Source: Clostridia bacterium
GTDB lineage: Bacteria > Bacillota > Clostridia > Oscillospirales > Acutalibacteraceae
Length of the DNA: 64,000 bases
Assembly: GCA_017560255.1 (NCBI GenBank)
Contig: JAFYOI010000003.1
Location: 1-64,000, forward strand
Direction: 5' to 3'
Shown here: piece by piece, positions 9,914 through 18,771 of the stretch
Numbering within the stretch: position 1 is the stretch's first letter
Layout of the letters: each line of letters starts with the position of its first letter
Position numbers and translations under genes: made by a program
The notes under the pieces: model-generated
What the model was told of the DNA's origin: nothing
The model's input: the letters and a program-made list of their open reading frames with translations, nothing else
The model's database searches: none

Positions 9914-11248
9914 CTAACTTTCTTTCACGTTTTTGGTTATCATCTCGATTGTTTTCTGGAGATTGGAATCGGTTGAAAGTTGATTTTTAATCTGATTGAT
10001 AGCGTAGATTGTTGTTGAATAATCTCTGCCGCCGAACTGTGCGCCGATTTCTTTCATCGAAATACCCGTCATCTCACGGATTATGTACATTGCAAGTTGA
10101 CGTGCGAAAGAAACTTTTGCGGTCTTGTCTTTTGAGCGGATTTTATCCTCGGGAACACCGGTTGTTCTCGAAACCTCGGTAATAATATTTTCGATTGTAA
10201 CTCCGACGGGTTTATTGTCGGTAATAATATCCTTGACCGCATTCTGAGCAACATGAATTGATGGCTGAATATTGTCAAGCAGTCTGTAAGCGTTGATTTT
10301 TCTTACAGTGCTTTCAAGTTGACGGATATTTTTCTTGATTTTTTCAGCGATGAATTCAACAACGTGATCGGGCATTTCAAATCCCAGTAACTCCGCTTTA
10401 CGCTTGATGATAGCAATTCTCGTTTCAAATTCGGGAGCCTGAATGTCTGCAAGAAGTCCCCACTCAAAACGTGAAAGAAGTCTTTCTTCAATTTTTGGAA
10501 TTTCTTTCGGCGCGCGGTCAGATGTGAATACCATCTGTTTTTTCTCGGCATGGAGTGCGTTGAAAATGTGGAAGAATGCTTCCTGTGTCTGTTCCTTACC
10601 AATGAGGAAATGCACGTCGTCAACAAGTAATACGTCCGCTTTTCTGTATTTATCCTGGAAGATGTTTACAGTGTTGTTTTTAAGATGGTGCAAAAATTCC
10701 GTTGTGAAATCCTCAGCAGAAACAAGTACAATTACCGCACCGGGATCTTTCTCTTGAATTCTGTAACAAATTGCGTTAAGTAAGTGAGTTTTACCAAGAC
10801 CCGAATTACCGTATATAAAAAGAGGGTTGTAAGAATCACCCGGCTTGTCCGCAACCGCCTGCGCCGTAGCGTGAGCATATCTGTTGGTGGGGCCGACTAT
10901 GAAAGTGTCAAAAGTGTAATCATAGTGAGTCTTACATTTTAAATTGCCGTCCGCTCTTTTCAGGTTGATTCTGTCCTCAATAAGTAAATCGGAGTCAGTA
11001 TCTTCGCCTGAAATAATCTGAAGTTCAACGGAAAAACCGCAAACGTTTTCAAAAGCCTCTTTGATAAGATTGCCGTATTTTTCCTGAATAAGATTTTTTT
11101 GGAAACTGTGCTTTACAAAGAGCGTTGCCTCTCCTGCGGTAAGGCAGATTGGCTCAAGCGGCACAATCCAACAACTGTAAGCAACTTCGTTCATGTGGTC
11201 CTGTAAATAATTCTGGACAAGTTGCCATAATGCTTTAAAAGAATCCAT
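9914..11248 (-). CDS. dnaA: Chromosomal replication initiator protein DnaA
   Basis: AAA+ initiator that binds origin boxes and melts DNA. From ATG 11248 (AAGGAGG 5 bases upstream) the protein has 444 residues: domain I (MDSFKALWQLVQNYLQ), Walker A GNSGLGKTHL, Walker B VLLVDDVHFL, and the domain IV helix-turn-helix. The signature at residues 406-413 reads GGRDYSTT, with Tyr for the near-invariant His, and the preceding helix reads SFARQLAM where PRQ is usual. Both sites touch DNA bases in known DnaA structures. An upstream in-frame ATG at 11386, with GAGGAAA before it, would add 46 Ser-rich residues. Confidence 0.96.
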   Translation of the reverse strand: MDSFKALWQLVQNYLQDHMNEVAYSCWIVPLEPICLTAGEATLFVKHSFQKNLIQEKYGNLIKEAFENVCGFSVELQIISGEDTDSDLLIEDRINLKRADGNLKCKTHYDYTFDTFIVGPTNRYAHATAQAVADKPGDSYNPLFIYGNSGLGKTHLLNAICYRIQEKDPGAVIVLVSAEDFTTEFLHHLKNNTVNIFQDKYRKADVLLVDDVHFLIGKEQTQEAFFHIFNALHAEKKQMVFTSDRAPKEIPKIEERLLSRFEWGLLADIQAPEFETRIAIIKRKAELLGFEMPDHVVEFIAEKIKKNIRQLESTVRKINAYRLLDNIQPSIHVAQNAVKDIITDNKPVGVTIENIITEVSRTTGVPEDKIRSKDKTAKVSFARQLAMYIIREMTGISMKEIGAQFGGRDYSTTIYAINQIKNQLSTDSNLQKTIEMITKNVKES

Positions 11249-11946
11249 ATTTTCCTCCTTGTTGTACGTCGATGATTTGGAGAAAGAAGATGTGGAATTT
11301 TCTTCGGACTGAGAGAAAAAAGAAAATTCACTATCGTCAGTTTTACCCAAATTAACACTATTCGATATTCCGTTTAATTCTAACATAAATTTTTCCTCTT
11401 TTCAATGATTTTTATTAATGTTTTTTACCTAAATTTAATATTTATTAAATATAAGGCTTTTAGAGGACATTTTTACGGCCGTAAATATCCCTACACTTAT
11501 AGGCCTAAAACAGTGTTTTGGCAACCTTAAACGGTTAACTTTGAGGAAAAATAATTTTATAAAAATCAAAATTTTTTTCTTGACAAACGGAAATTTTCCA
11601 ATTTTTTACAAAAATAAGGTGTAAAATGAACACAAAAAATTAAAAATTTTTCGTATGTGGCGGCGTCCTCGACGCCCCGTAATAAATGAAAAAAATTAAA
11701 TCATATTGTAGGACTTCCCCTTCCGTAAAAATCCTGCGGGTATTCAAAAAAACTCAAAAATCAACATCCCCGTCGAAGATGATGATTTTTGAACGTCAAT
11801 ATATGCTTAGAAAATCAAAATTTAACACCATATATAGATAAATAAAAAAAACAATCCCAAAAGAACAAAATTTTTGTTGACAAACTTGAATATTTTGAAG
11901 TATAATCCCATAATGCAAGTATTATGTTTGGGAGGAGGGAATAAGA
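11249..11946. other. dnaA-rpmH divergent intergenic region
   Basis: About 560-700 AT-rich bases between the divergent dnaA and rpmH genes, where strand direction switches. The first part may encode a DnaA N-terminal extension (to 11386). It contains a perfect 14-bp palindrome TTTACGGCCGTAAA (11472-11485), the palindrome TAGGCCTA (11500-11507), a repeat module GGCGGCGTCCTCGACGCCCC near 11658-11678 that recurs at 45.6, 47.8 and 59.0 kb, and the rpmH promoter. I found no TTATCCACA box. Confidence 0.7.
11877..11906 (+). promoter_or_regulatory. SigA-type promoter of rpmH
   Basis: TTGACA at 11877-11882 and TATAAT at 11901-11906 with an 18-base spacer, both perfect consensus hexamers, about 40 bases before the rpmH start. 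Confidence 0.85.
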
Positions 11947-12081
11947 ATGTTCAGAACTTATCAGCCCAAGAAGCGCCACAGAAAGAAGGAGCACGGATTC
12001 CGCAAGAGAATGTCCACACGTTCCGGCAGAAACGTTCTTGCAAGACGTAGAGCAAAGGGAAGAAAGAGACTTTCTTACTAA
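11947..12081 (+). CDS. rpmH: 50S ribosomal protein L34
   Basis: A complete 44-residue L34, a very basic protein of the large ribosomal subunit. It starts [20 protein letters not shown] and ends GRKRLSY, both conserved in the family. GGAGGAGGG lies about 8 bases before the ATG at 11947. It heads the rpmH-rnpA-yidD-yidC-jag group and has a near-perfect promoter. Confidence 0.97.
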   Translation: MFRTYQPKKRHRKKEHGFRKRMSTRSGRNVLARRRAKGRKRLSY

Positions 12082-12130
12082 TTTCGTTTTCCGTTTTGGC
12101 TTAACTTCAAAAATGATGGACGGTTCTTAA

Positions 12131-12496
12131 ATGGAAAGAGTTGAAACGCTCAAAAAAAATAGTGACTTTAGACGAGTTTACTCAAAGGGAGTATCGTTTG
12201 TTAATCCTGCGCTGGTTACTTATGTATTTAAAAACCGCGCGGGAAATTGTCGCTTAGAGAATTGTCGCTTGGGTATTACCACAAGCAAGAAGATCGGAAA
12301 CGCCGTAAAAAGAAATCGCTCACGCAGGGTGATTCGCGCAGCATACCGTGCTATAAGTAATGAAATAACGGCGAAAGGCTGTAGTATCGTTTTTGTTGCC
12401 AGAGGAAAAACGGCCTCAATGAAAAGCACGGACGTTGAGGTTGTTATGAGGCAACATTTGAAAAAAGCAGGATTAATTGGGGAAAATCAGAATTAA
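12131..12496 (+). CDS. rnpA: Ribonuclease P protein component
   Basis: Basic protein cofactor of RNase P, which matures tRNA 5' ends. The RNR signature region is clear (SKKIGNAVKRNRSRRVIRAA), followed by IVFVARGKTAS. 121 residues. The segment NCRLENCRLG contains a 5-residue tandem duplication, encoded by a 15-base repeat of AATTGTCGCTT at 12245 and 12260, just before the conserved LGITTSKKIG strand. The ribosome site before the ATG is weak, so translation may depend on rpmH. Confidence 0.95.
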   Translation: MERVETLKKNSDFRRVYSKGVSFVNPALVTYVFKNRAGNCRLENCRLGITTSKKIGNAVKRNRSRRVIRAAYRAISNEITAKGCSIVFVARGKTASMKSTDVEVVMRQHLKKAGLIGENQN

Positions 12497-12546
12497 GAAT
12501 TGGATTTAAACGGAGTTTTTTTATTTGTATTTAAGGCGATGATTTT

Positions 12547-12792
12547 ATGATTAAAAGATTAATGCTGGCTATGATCCGTTTTTATCAGAAGAGAATTTCA
12601 CCGTACACGCCCGCAGTTTGCAGGTTCACCCCGACCTGTTCGCAATATGCGGTTGAGGCAATTCAGAGCCACGGCGCTCTCAAGGGCGGCTGGCTTGCTT
12701 TAAAAAGATTATTACGCTGCAATCCTTGTTTCAGGGGTGGGTACGACCCCGTCCCCGAAAAAGAAGAGGACAAGCGGGATTTGGAGAATTAA
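12547..12792 (+). CDS. yidD: Membrane protein insertion efficiency factor YidD
   Basis: An 81-residue protein with the YidD signature: an amphipathic N-terminal helix ([18 protein letters not shown]), the cysteine-containing core [15 protein letters not shown], and [14 protein letters not shown]. It assists YidC-dependent insertion at the inner membrane face. Its TAA stop is directly followed by the yidC ATG. Confidence 0.96.
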   Translation: MIKRLMLAMIRFYQKRISPYTPAVCRFTPTCSQYAVEAIQSHGALKGGWLALKRLLRCNPCFRGGYDPVPEKEEDKRDLEN

Positions 12793-13689
12793 ATGGAACT
12801 TATTACAAAACCTTTTGCCTTAATCATGGGTCTTTTCTATGATTGGACGGGCAACTACGTTGTTTCAATTTTCCTTTTCACCTTACTTTTCAGACTTATT
12901 ATGTTGCCGTTTTCTATTAAACAGCAGAAGTCATCCGCTAAAATGGCACGAATTCAGCCGAAAATTAAGAGAATTCAGGAAAAGTATGCAACAAACAGAG
13001 TGAAAATGAATGAAGAGATGCAGAAACTCTATCAGAAAGAGAATTACAATCCGACTTCTCTTTCCGGTTGTCTGCCTTCAATGGTTCAACTTTTACTCAT
13101 CTTCCCTCTTATTGAGGTTATCTACAAACCGATTACTTATATTCTTGGTATCAGTACTGATACAATCAAGGCTATCGCGGAGAAAATTCCGGAAATTGAC
13201 GTAGCAAAGAGCGGTTTCCAACTTAAACTCTTCGGTGAAAGTGTAGAGTCACTTGTTTCAGCGGGTGCAACACCCGAGGTTGCTGAACAGATCACCGGTT
13301 TTAACAGTAAATTTTTCTTCCTTGATATTTCGTCTTCTCCCGAAATCAGCAAACCGAGCCTTATCTGGCTCATTCCGATTATCGCTTGTTTGCTCCAGAT
13401 CGCTGTTTCTTACGTTTCTATCAGACAGCAGAAGGCAAACGGACAGGGCGGCGCTAACCAGATGGGTTGTATGCTCTACGGTATGTCAATCTTCTCACTC
13501 GTGCTCTGTTTCTCGTTCCCCGCAGGTATGGGTATTTACTGGATTTCAAGTTCACTTATTATGCTTATTCAGCAGTTGTTAATCAATAAATTCTACGGCC
13601 CCGGAAGAATTGCGGCTCAGCTTATGGTTGACGAAACAATTGAAAGGCGCGCTAAGGAAGACGCTGTAAAAAGTAAATTTTCCTTGTAA
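12793..13689 (+). CDS. yidC: Membrane protein insertase YidC (short form)
   Basis: YidC/Oxa1/SpoIIIJ insertase that places proteins into the membrane with or without Sec. 298 residues with five membrane segments. The functional arginine is in the first (LFRLIMLPF), followed by a cytoplasmic coiled-coil hairpin (about residues 45-85) and the C-terminal segments. There is no large periplasmic domain, as usual for Gram-positives. It starts directly after yidD and is followed by jag, the standard Firmicutes arrangement. Confidence 0.96.
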   Translation: MELITKPFALIMGLFYDWTGNYVVSIFLFTLLFRLIMLPFSIKQQKSSAKMARIQPKIKRIQEKYATNRVKMNEEMQKLYQKENYNPTSLSGCLPSMVQLLLIFPLIEVIYKPITYILGISTDTIKAIAEKIPEIDVAKSGFQLKLFGESVESLVSAGATPEVAEQITGFNSKFFFLDISSSPEISKPSLIWLIPIIACLLQIAVSYVSIRQQKANGQGGANQMGCMLYGMSIFSLVLCFSFPAGMGIYWISSSLIMLIQQLLINKFYGPGRIAAQLMVDETIERRAKEDAVKSKFSL

Positions 13690-13703
13690 TTATGGAGGAT
13701 AAA

Positions 13704-14546
13704 ATGTTGATACACGAGGCTTTTGGCGAGGGTGCAACAATTGAGGAGGCGTTTGAAAACGCACTCAAGGAACTCAACGCCGATGAAAATAAAGATGTTA
13801 AAAAGGACGTTCTCGAACTTCCTTCCAAAAAGGTGCTCGGTCTTTTCGGCGGTTCACCTGCCCGCGTAAGAGTTTGGTATGAGGAACAGTCAAGCGAATC
13901 CGCTGTTGATTTCCTTAAAAACGTTCTTGTTGCAATGGGTGCGGAAAACGTTAATCTCACACCGGAGGAGAGCGAAGACGGACTCAATATTAAAGTTGAA
14001 TGTGAGGATAATTCCTTGCTTATCGGTCGTCACGGCGACACTTTGGATGCTCTCCAGTATCTCACGGGTCTTGTTGCAAACAAGGGCGCCGAGGATTACT
14101 GCCGAGTTTCTCTCGACGTTGGTGACTACCGTGAAAAGAGAGAGAAATCTCTTTCGGGTCTTGCAAGAAAACTTGCTTTCCAGGTTGTTAAAACAGGAAA
14201 GAGTGTTACTCTTGAGCCGATGAACCCCTACGAGAGAAGAATTATTCACACCACTGTTCAGGGCATCAGAGGTGCGAAGTCAAGTTCAATCGGTGAGGGT
14301 GCTGACCGTAAGGTTGTAATCAGTCTTGAGGACGGTTTCAAGCCGTCGGGCGACCGTTACAACAAGGGCGGCAGAGGCGGAAAGTACGGCAACCGTGGCG
14401 GTTACAACAAAAAGGACGGGCATCGCTATCCCCCGAGGGATAAGAAGTACGACGTTGTTGAAAAGTCCGAACCCGCTGAGCCCAGAGAGCCCAGAAGTGA
14501 TTTGAAGGGTGCTTTCCTCTACGGCAAGATTGAAAGCAACGATTAA
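13704..14546 (+). CDS. jag: RNA-binding protein Jag/KhpB (Jag_N-KH-R3H)
   Basis: Cytoplasmic RNA-binding protein that partners with KhpA in related bacteria and affects cell division and elongation. It has an N-terminal Jag_N domain (EAFGEGATIEEAFENAL), a KH domain (LLIGRHGDTLDALQYL) and an R3H domain (MNPYERRIIHTTVQG), then a Gly/Arg/Lys-rich tail of about 65 residues that is longer than usual. ATG 13704 has GGAGG 5 bases before it; ATG 13692 overlaps that site and has none of its own. A strong terminator follows. Confidence 0.95.
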   Translation: MLIHEAFGEGATIEEAFENALKELNADENKDVKKDVLELPSKKVLGLFGGSPARVRVWYEEQSSESAVDFLKNVLVAMGAENVNLTPEESEDGLNIKVECEDNSLLIGRHGDTLDALQYLTGLVANKGAEDYCRVSLDVGDYREKREKSLSGLARKLAFQVVKTGKSVTLEPMNPYERRIIHTTVQGIRGAKSSSIGEGADRKVVISLEDGFKPSGDRYNKGGRGGKYGNRGGYNKKDGHRYPPRDKKYDVVEKSEPAEPREPRSDLKGAFLYGKIESND

Positions 14547-14556
14547 TAAAATTAAC

Positions 14557-14597
14557 GAGCCATTTCAAAATGTTTATCGTTTTGAAGTGGCTCTTTT
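14557..14597 (+). terminator. Rho-independent terminator after jag
   Basis: Stem GAGCCATTTCAAAA (14557-14570) with TTTTGAAGTGGCTC (14580-14593), nine-base loop, then TTTTC. Confidence 0.9.
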
Positions 14598-14950
14598 CTT
14601 GATTTTGCGACAAAAATGATATATAGTAATAGTGTATGTACTTTTTTAGCATCCCCACAAAAACCGAACAGCAAACAAGCCCCCTCGTCAGAGGAAGCCG
14701 AATAGATTTGATTGTAAAACAATCTCTCCCCCAGTCTGCTTCGCAGACAGCCCCCTCGTCAGAGGGAGCCGAATAGATGAGAGTAATTTGAAAATATTAT
14801 ATAAGTTTTTCTGTTTGTTGTCAGTTTTAAAAATTCAATATGTAAATACATTTTAATTCAAAAAAATAAAAATGAACAATAAATAAGCCTCCCTCTGACG
14901 AGGGAGGTGGCACGGCAAAGCCGTGACGGAGGGAGAGAAAAGGATATAAA
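14598..14950. repeat. Palindromic repeat cluster before DUF559 copy 2
   Basis: No gene is visible. The region holds CCCCCTCGTCAGAGG units at about 14679-14705 and 14750-14776, and an inverted unit CCTCCCTCTGACGAGGGAGG at 14889-14908 followed by GGCACGGCAAAGCCGTGACGG. Bases 14702-14776 are a direct copy, with one mismatch, of 15275-15349, the last 75 bases of the DUF559 gene. Confidence 0.8.
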
Positions 14951-15349
14951 ATGAAAGAATATAACAAATCAAACATCCCTCTTGCAAAAACATTAAGAAA
15001 AAATATGACGCCTTGGGAGCGTAAATTGTGGTATGAATTTCTGAATGCTTATCCAATAAGATTCCAAAGGCAGAAATCAATCGGTAATTATATAGTTGAT
15101 TTTTACTGTGCAAAAGCCGCACTGGTTATCGAGATTGATGGTGGCGGTCATTACACGGAGGAAAAGACAGAAAAGGATAAATTTCGCACAAACGACCTTG
15201 AAAGAATGAATCTGAAAATTCTTCGCATCTGCAATACAGAAATAACAGACAATTTTTACGGCGTGTGTGAATATATAGATTTGATTGTAAAACAATCTCT
15301 CCCCCAGTCTGCTTTGCAGACAGCCCCCTCGTCAGAGGGAGCCGAATAG
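14951..15349 (+). CDS. DUF559 / Vsr-like endonuclease-domain protein, copy 2
   Basis: A 132-residue DUF559 protein clearly related to the gene at 5894: PLAKTLRKNMTPWERKLWYE, IGNYIVDFYC and LVIEIDGGGHYTEE align in order. The last 20 residues (SLPQSALQTAPSSEGAE and preceding) are encoded by a palindromic repeat unit containing CCCCCTCGTCAGAGGGAG, so the gene runs into the repeat. Another copy of that 75-base 3' end lies 570 bases upstream. It is inserted between jag and mnmE, which are normally adjacent. Function unproven; a mobile or repeat-associated nuclease is the simplest idea. Confidence 0.85.
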   Translation: MKEYNKSNIPLAKTLRKNMTPWERKLWYEFLNAYPIRFQRQKSIGNYIVDFYCAKAALVIEIDGGGHYTEEKTEKDKFRTNDLERMNLKILRICNTEITDNFYGVCEYIDLIVKQSLPQSALQTAPSSEGAE

Positions 15350-15432
15350 TTTAAGTTGGTTTTATCAGACTTTAAATTTTACAAACATATCAGATTTTAT
15401 TTATAATCTTTAATTCAATCGGTGGTGAAAAT

Positions 15433-16809
15433 ATGTCTTTTACTGACGGCAAAACAATCGCGGCAATCGCAACTCCTGCGGCGGCGGGTGGAATAGGAAT
15501 AATAAGAATTTCGGGGCCGAACGCTTTTGAAATTGCGGACAAGGTTTTTAGATCGAAGGACTCCTCTCCCCTCTCCGATGCCAAGGGTTATACAATGAAA
15601 TACGGCGGTGTGTACGATGGTGAAACCTTGATAGACGAGGCGCTCGCCCTCATTTATCGTGCGCCGAAAAGTTACACCGGCGAGGACGTGATTGAACTGT
15701 CCTGTCACGGCGGCATATACGTGCTTAATCGTGTTTTGCGCAGTGTTATTGCCTTTGGCGCACAGGCGGCGGCACCGGGTGAATTTACAAAACGAGCGTT
15801 TCTTAACGGCAAACTCGATCTGACTCAGGCGCAGGCGGTTATGGATATTGTTTGCGCTCAGGGTGAGCAGGCGGCAAAAGGAGCGGCGGCGGCAAAGGAT
15901 GGTGCAATTTCCCGCAGAATTGCACAGATTAAACAGCCTTTGGTTGACCTTTCCGCCCACATGGGTGTGTGGAGCGATTATCCCGACGACGATTTACCCG
16001 AACTTACGGATGAAATGATAATTGAAAAACTGTGCTTCGCGCAGGGAAAACTTACCGAATTACTGCGCAGTTTTGATGCGGGCAAAATTCTCTGTACGGG
16101 AATAAGTACTGCAATCATCGGCAAACCCAACGTGGGAAAATCAACCCTTATGAATCTGCTTGCGCGCACAGAGAGGTCTATCGTCACATCTGTTGCGGGC
16201 ACCACGAGGGACATTGTTGAGGAAAACGTGCGCCTTGGAAAATTAATTCTACGACTTGCCGATACAGCGGGTATTCACGAAACCGCCGACGAGGTTGAAA
16301 AAATCGGTGTTGCGCGCGCACAGGAAAAAATGAAAAACGCTGATCTTGTTATCGCTGTTTTTGATTCGTCAAAGGAACTCGACAGTGATGATATGACAGT
16401 TATTGAACTTGTAAAAAACAGCAAGAGTATTGCTGTTGTAAATAAAACCGATTTAGAGCAAAGGCTTGATACATCAACGATTGAGTCGGCATTCAGCCGC
16501 GTTGTCTATATGTCGGCGGGTACGGCTGAGGACTGCTCCGCGCTTGAAAAGGCAGCGGAAGAACTTTTTGAACTTGCTGATTACGACACTTCAAGCGGTA
16601 TTATAAACAACGAACGTCAGCGAGCGTGTTGCGCCCGTGCGCTTGAATGCGTGACGGAGGGCGTGGAAGCGATGCGTGCATTTATGACGTTTGATGCGGT
16701 AAATATCAGCATTGACTGTGCGCTTGAAGCACTTATGGAACTTACGGGTGAGCGCATTACAACGGAAGTTACGGACGCTGTGTTTGAAAACTTCTGTGTA
16801 GGAAAGTGA
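15433..16809 (+). CDS. mnmE: tRNA uridine-5-carboxymethylaminomethyl modification GTPase MnmE
   Basis: GTPase that, with MnmG, modifies the wobble uridine of several tRNAs. 458 residues. N-terminal folate-binding domain (TIAAIATPAAAGGIGIIRISG), an inserted G domain with GKPNVGKST (G1), DTAG (G3) and NKTD (G4), and the C-terminal FCVGK carrying the conserved cysteine (C[IV]GK motif). GGTG lies before the ATG. It is followed after 86 bases by its partner mnmG. Confidence 0.96.
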   Translation: MSFTDGKTIAAIATPAAAGGIGIIRISGPNAFEIADKVFRSKDSSPLSDAKGYTMKYGGVYDGETLIDEALALIYRAPKSYTGEDVIELSCHGGIYVLNRVLRSVIAFGAQAAAPGEFTKRAFLNGKLDLTQAQAVMDIVCAQGEQAAKGAAAAKDGAISRRIAQIKQPLVDLSAHMGVWSDYPDDDLPELTDEMIIEKLCFAQGKLTELLRSFDAGKILCTGISTAIIGKPNVGKSTLMNLLARTERSIVTSVAGTTRDIVEENVRLGKLILRLADTAGIHETADEVEKIGVARAQEKMKNADLVIAVFDSSKELDSDDMTVIELVKNSKSIAVVNKTDLEQRLDTSTIESAFSRVVYMSAGTAEDCSALEKAAEELFELADYDTSSGIINNERQRACCARALECVTEGVEAMRAFMTFDAVNISIDCALEALMELTGERITTEVTDAVFENFCVGK

Positions 16810-16895
16810 TATAACATCACTTGTGGTTTTGGTTTTATTAAACACTCTCCCCTACCCTATCAAATAAATTTTCATTCCGTTTTCTGGAGGATTTT

Positions 16896-18770
16896 ATGGA
16901 ATATTTCGCAGGTAATTTCGACGTAATAGTCATTGGCGCAGGTCACGCAGGAATTGAGGCGGCGCTTGCAAGCGCAAGGCTCGGCTGCAAAACCTGTATT
17001 TTTACAATAAATATGGATGCGATAGGCAATCTCCCCTGCAATCCCTCAATCGGAGGCACTTCAAAGGGTCACCTTGTACGTGAGATTGATGCGCTTGGCG
17101 GTGAAATGGGCAAAGCGGCGGATGCAACTCTTATCCAAAGCCGTATGCTTAACCTTGGCAAAGGCCCCGCCGTACATTCGTTGCGCGCGCAGATTGACCG
17201 AAAGGATTATAGCCGCTATATGAAGAGAATTCTGGAGATTGAGCCGAATCTGCAGGTTAAACAGGCGGAAATTACGGCACTTGAACGTGTTTCCGACGAT
17301 GAATGGCGTGTAACCACTCATTTGCAAGCGGTTTACGGTGCAAAATGTGTAATTCTGGCTACTGGAACGTATCTTGGCGGTAAAATCTTCGTCGGTGAAT
17401 GTTCTTTTGAAAGCGGCCCCGACGGAATGTTTGCCGCAACCCGCCTTACTCAGTCACTTCTTGCGCTCGGTTTACCGATAAGACGTTTCAAGACGGGTAC
17501 GCCCGCGCGTGTAAATAAGCGCAGTATTGATTTTTCTCAACTTGAGGAGCAGCATGGCGACGAGCGTGTAGTCCCCTTCTCTTTCGATGCGGAAAAAGTG
17601 CCCGAAAACAAGGCGATTTGCCATATTACCTATACTAATGATGATACAAAGCGTGTAATCCTTGAAAACCTGCACCGCTCCCCTCTTTATGCGGGCAAAA
17701 TTGAAGGCGTCGGCCCGAGGTATTGTCCGAGTATTGAGGATAAAATCGTTCGCTTTGCGGATAAACAACGCCATCAGGTGTTTATTGAGCCGTGCGGACT
17801 TGATACCGAGGAAATGTATTTGCAGGGTCTCTCCTCTTCCCTACCCGAAGAAGTGCAGTTGCGCTGGCTTAAAACTATTCCCGGTTTAGAAAACGTTGAG
17901 GTTATGCGAACCGCATACGCTATCGAATACGATTGTATTGACCCGCTTAGTCTTAATGCAACGCTTGAATTTACCGATTTTGCGGGACTTTTCGGCGCAG
18001 GACAGTTCAATGGTTCAAGCGGATACGAGGAAGCGGCGGCACAAGGGCTTATTGCGGGCATAAATGCCGCGTTCAAAGTTCTTGGGAAAGATATGCTTGT
18101 ACTTGACCGTGCAAGTTCATATATCGGCACTCTTATTGATGACCTTGTTACAAAGGGTTGCAGCGACCCGTACCGAATGATGACGTCACGTGCGGAATAC
18201 CGACTTATTCTCCGACAGGATAACGCTGACAAGCGTTTGACACCGATTGGCAAGGAAATAGGACTTATCAGCGAGGAAAGATATGCGCGTTATCTTGAGA
18301 AACAAGAACTGATAAAAAAAGAACTTGAAAGAGTGAAAAACGTTGTTATATCACCGTCTGAGCCGGTTAACGAGGTGCTTGTTTCACGTGGAACATCGCC
18401 AATTACAACGGGTGTAAGGTTCGTTGATTTACTTCGCAGACCGCAACTTGATTACGAATGTCTGGCGGCGTTCGACAAGAACCGCCCCGAACTCAGATGG
18501 GAGATTTTTGAGCAGGTTGAGATTGAAATCAAGTACGAGGGATACATTAAACGCCAACTTTCGCAGATTGCAGAAATGAGAAGGCTTGAGGTAAAGGAAC
18601 TGCCTAAAGATATTTGCTACGAGGATATAAGGGGACTGAGAATGGAAGCAATCGAGAAACTTGCAAAAGTTCGTCCCGAAAACGTCGGTCAGGCATCGAG
18701 AATATCCGGTGTAAGCCCCGCAGATATTTCGGTTCTGCTCATTTATCTTGCAACGAAGAGGGGAGAATAG
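16896..18770 (+). CDS. mnmG: tRNA uridine-5-carboxymethylaminomethyl modification enzyme MnmG
   Basis: FAD-dependent partner of MnmE. 624 residues with the dinucleotide fold VIGAGHAGIEAALASARLG near the start, the PCNPSIGG motif and the C-terminal MnmE-binding helical domain. GGAGG lies 7 bases before the ATG. The coding region contains a parS-like site at 18380-18395. The stop is one base before the rsmG start. Confidence 0.97.
   Translation: MEYFAGNFDVIVIGAGHAGIEAALASARLGCKTCIFTINMDAIGNLPCNPSIGGTSKGHLVREIDALGGEMGKAADATLIQSRMLNLGKGPAVHSLRAQIDRKDYSRYMKRILEIEPNLQVKQAEITALERVSDDEWRVTTHLQAVYGAKCVILATGTYLGGKIFVGECSFESGPDGMFAATRLTQSLLALGLPIRRFKTGTPARVNKRSIDFSQLEEQHGDERVVPFSFDAEKVPENKAICHITYTNDDTKRVILENLHRSPLYAGKIEGVGPRYCPSIEDKIVRFADKQRHQVFIEPCGLDTEEMYLQGLSSSLPEEVQLRWLKTIPGLENVEVMRTAYAIEYDCIDPLSLNATLEFTDFAGLFGAGQFNGSSGYEEAAAQGLIAGINAAFKVLGKDMLVLDRASSYIGTLIDDLVTKGCSDPYRMMTSRAEYRLILRQDNADKRLTPIGKEIGLISEERYARYLEKQELIKKELERVKNVVISPSEPVNEVLVSRGTSPITTGVRFVDLLRRPQLDYECLAAFDKNRPELRWEIFEQVEIEIKYEGYIKRQLSQIAEMRRLEVKELPKDICYEDIRGLRMEAIEKLAKVRPENVGQASRISGVSPADISVLLIYLATKRGE
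18380..18395. promoter_or_regulatory. parS: parS-like ParB binding site inside mnmG
   Basis: TGTTTCACGTGGAACA, one base from a perfect 16-bp palindrome and equal, as its reverse complement TGTTCCACGTGAAACA, to a natural parS variant. It lies about 3 kb before parA-parB. Confidence 0.9.
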
Positions 18771-18771
18771 T

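Noticed and set aside
11580-11640. TTGACA at about 11580 as a further rpmH promoter
   Set aside because: No acceptable -10 lies 16-18 bases downstream; the TAAAAT that follows is over 30 bases away.
16810-16895. The mnmE-mnmG gap as a possible regulatory RNA
   Set aside because: It is 86 bases with no stable stem or known motif; an ordinary spacer with a ribosome site.
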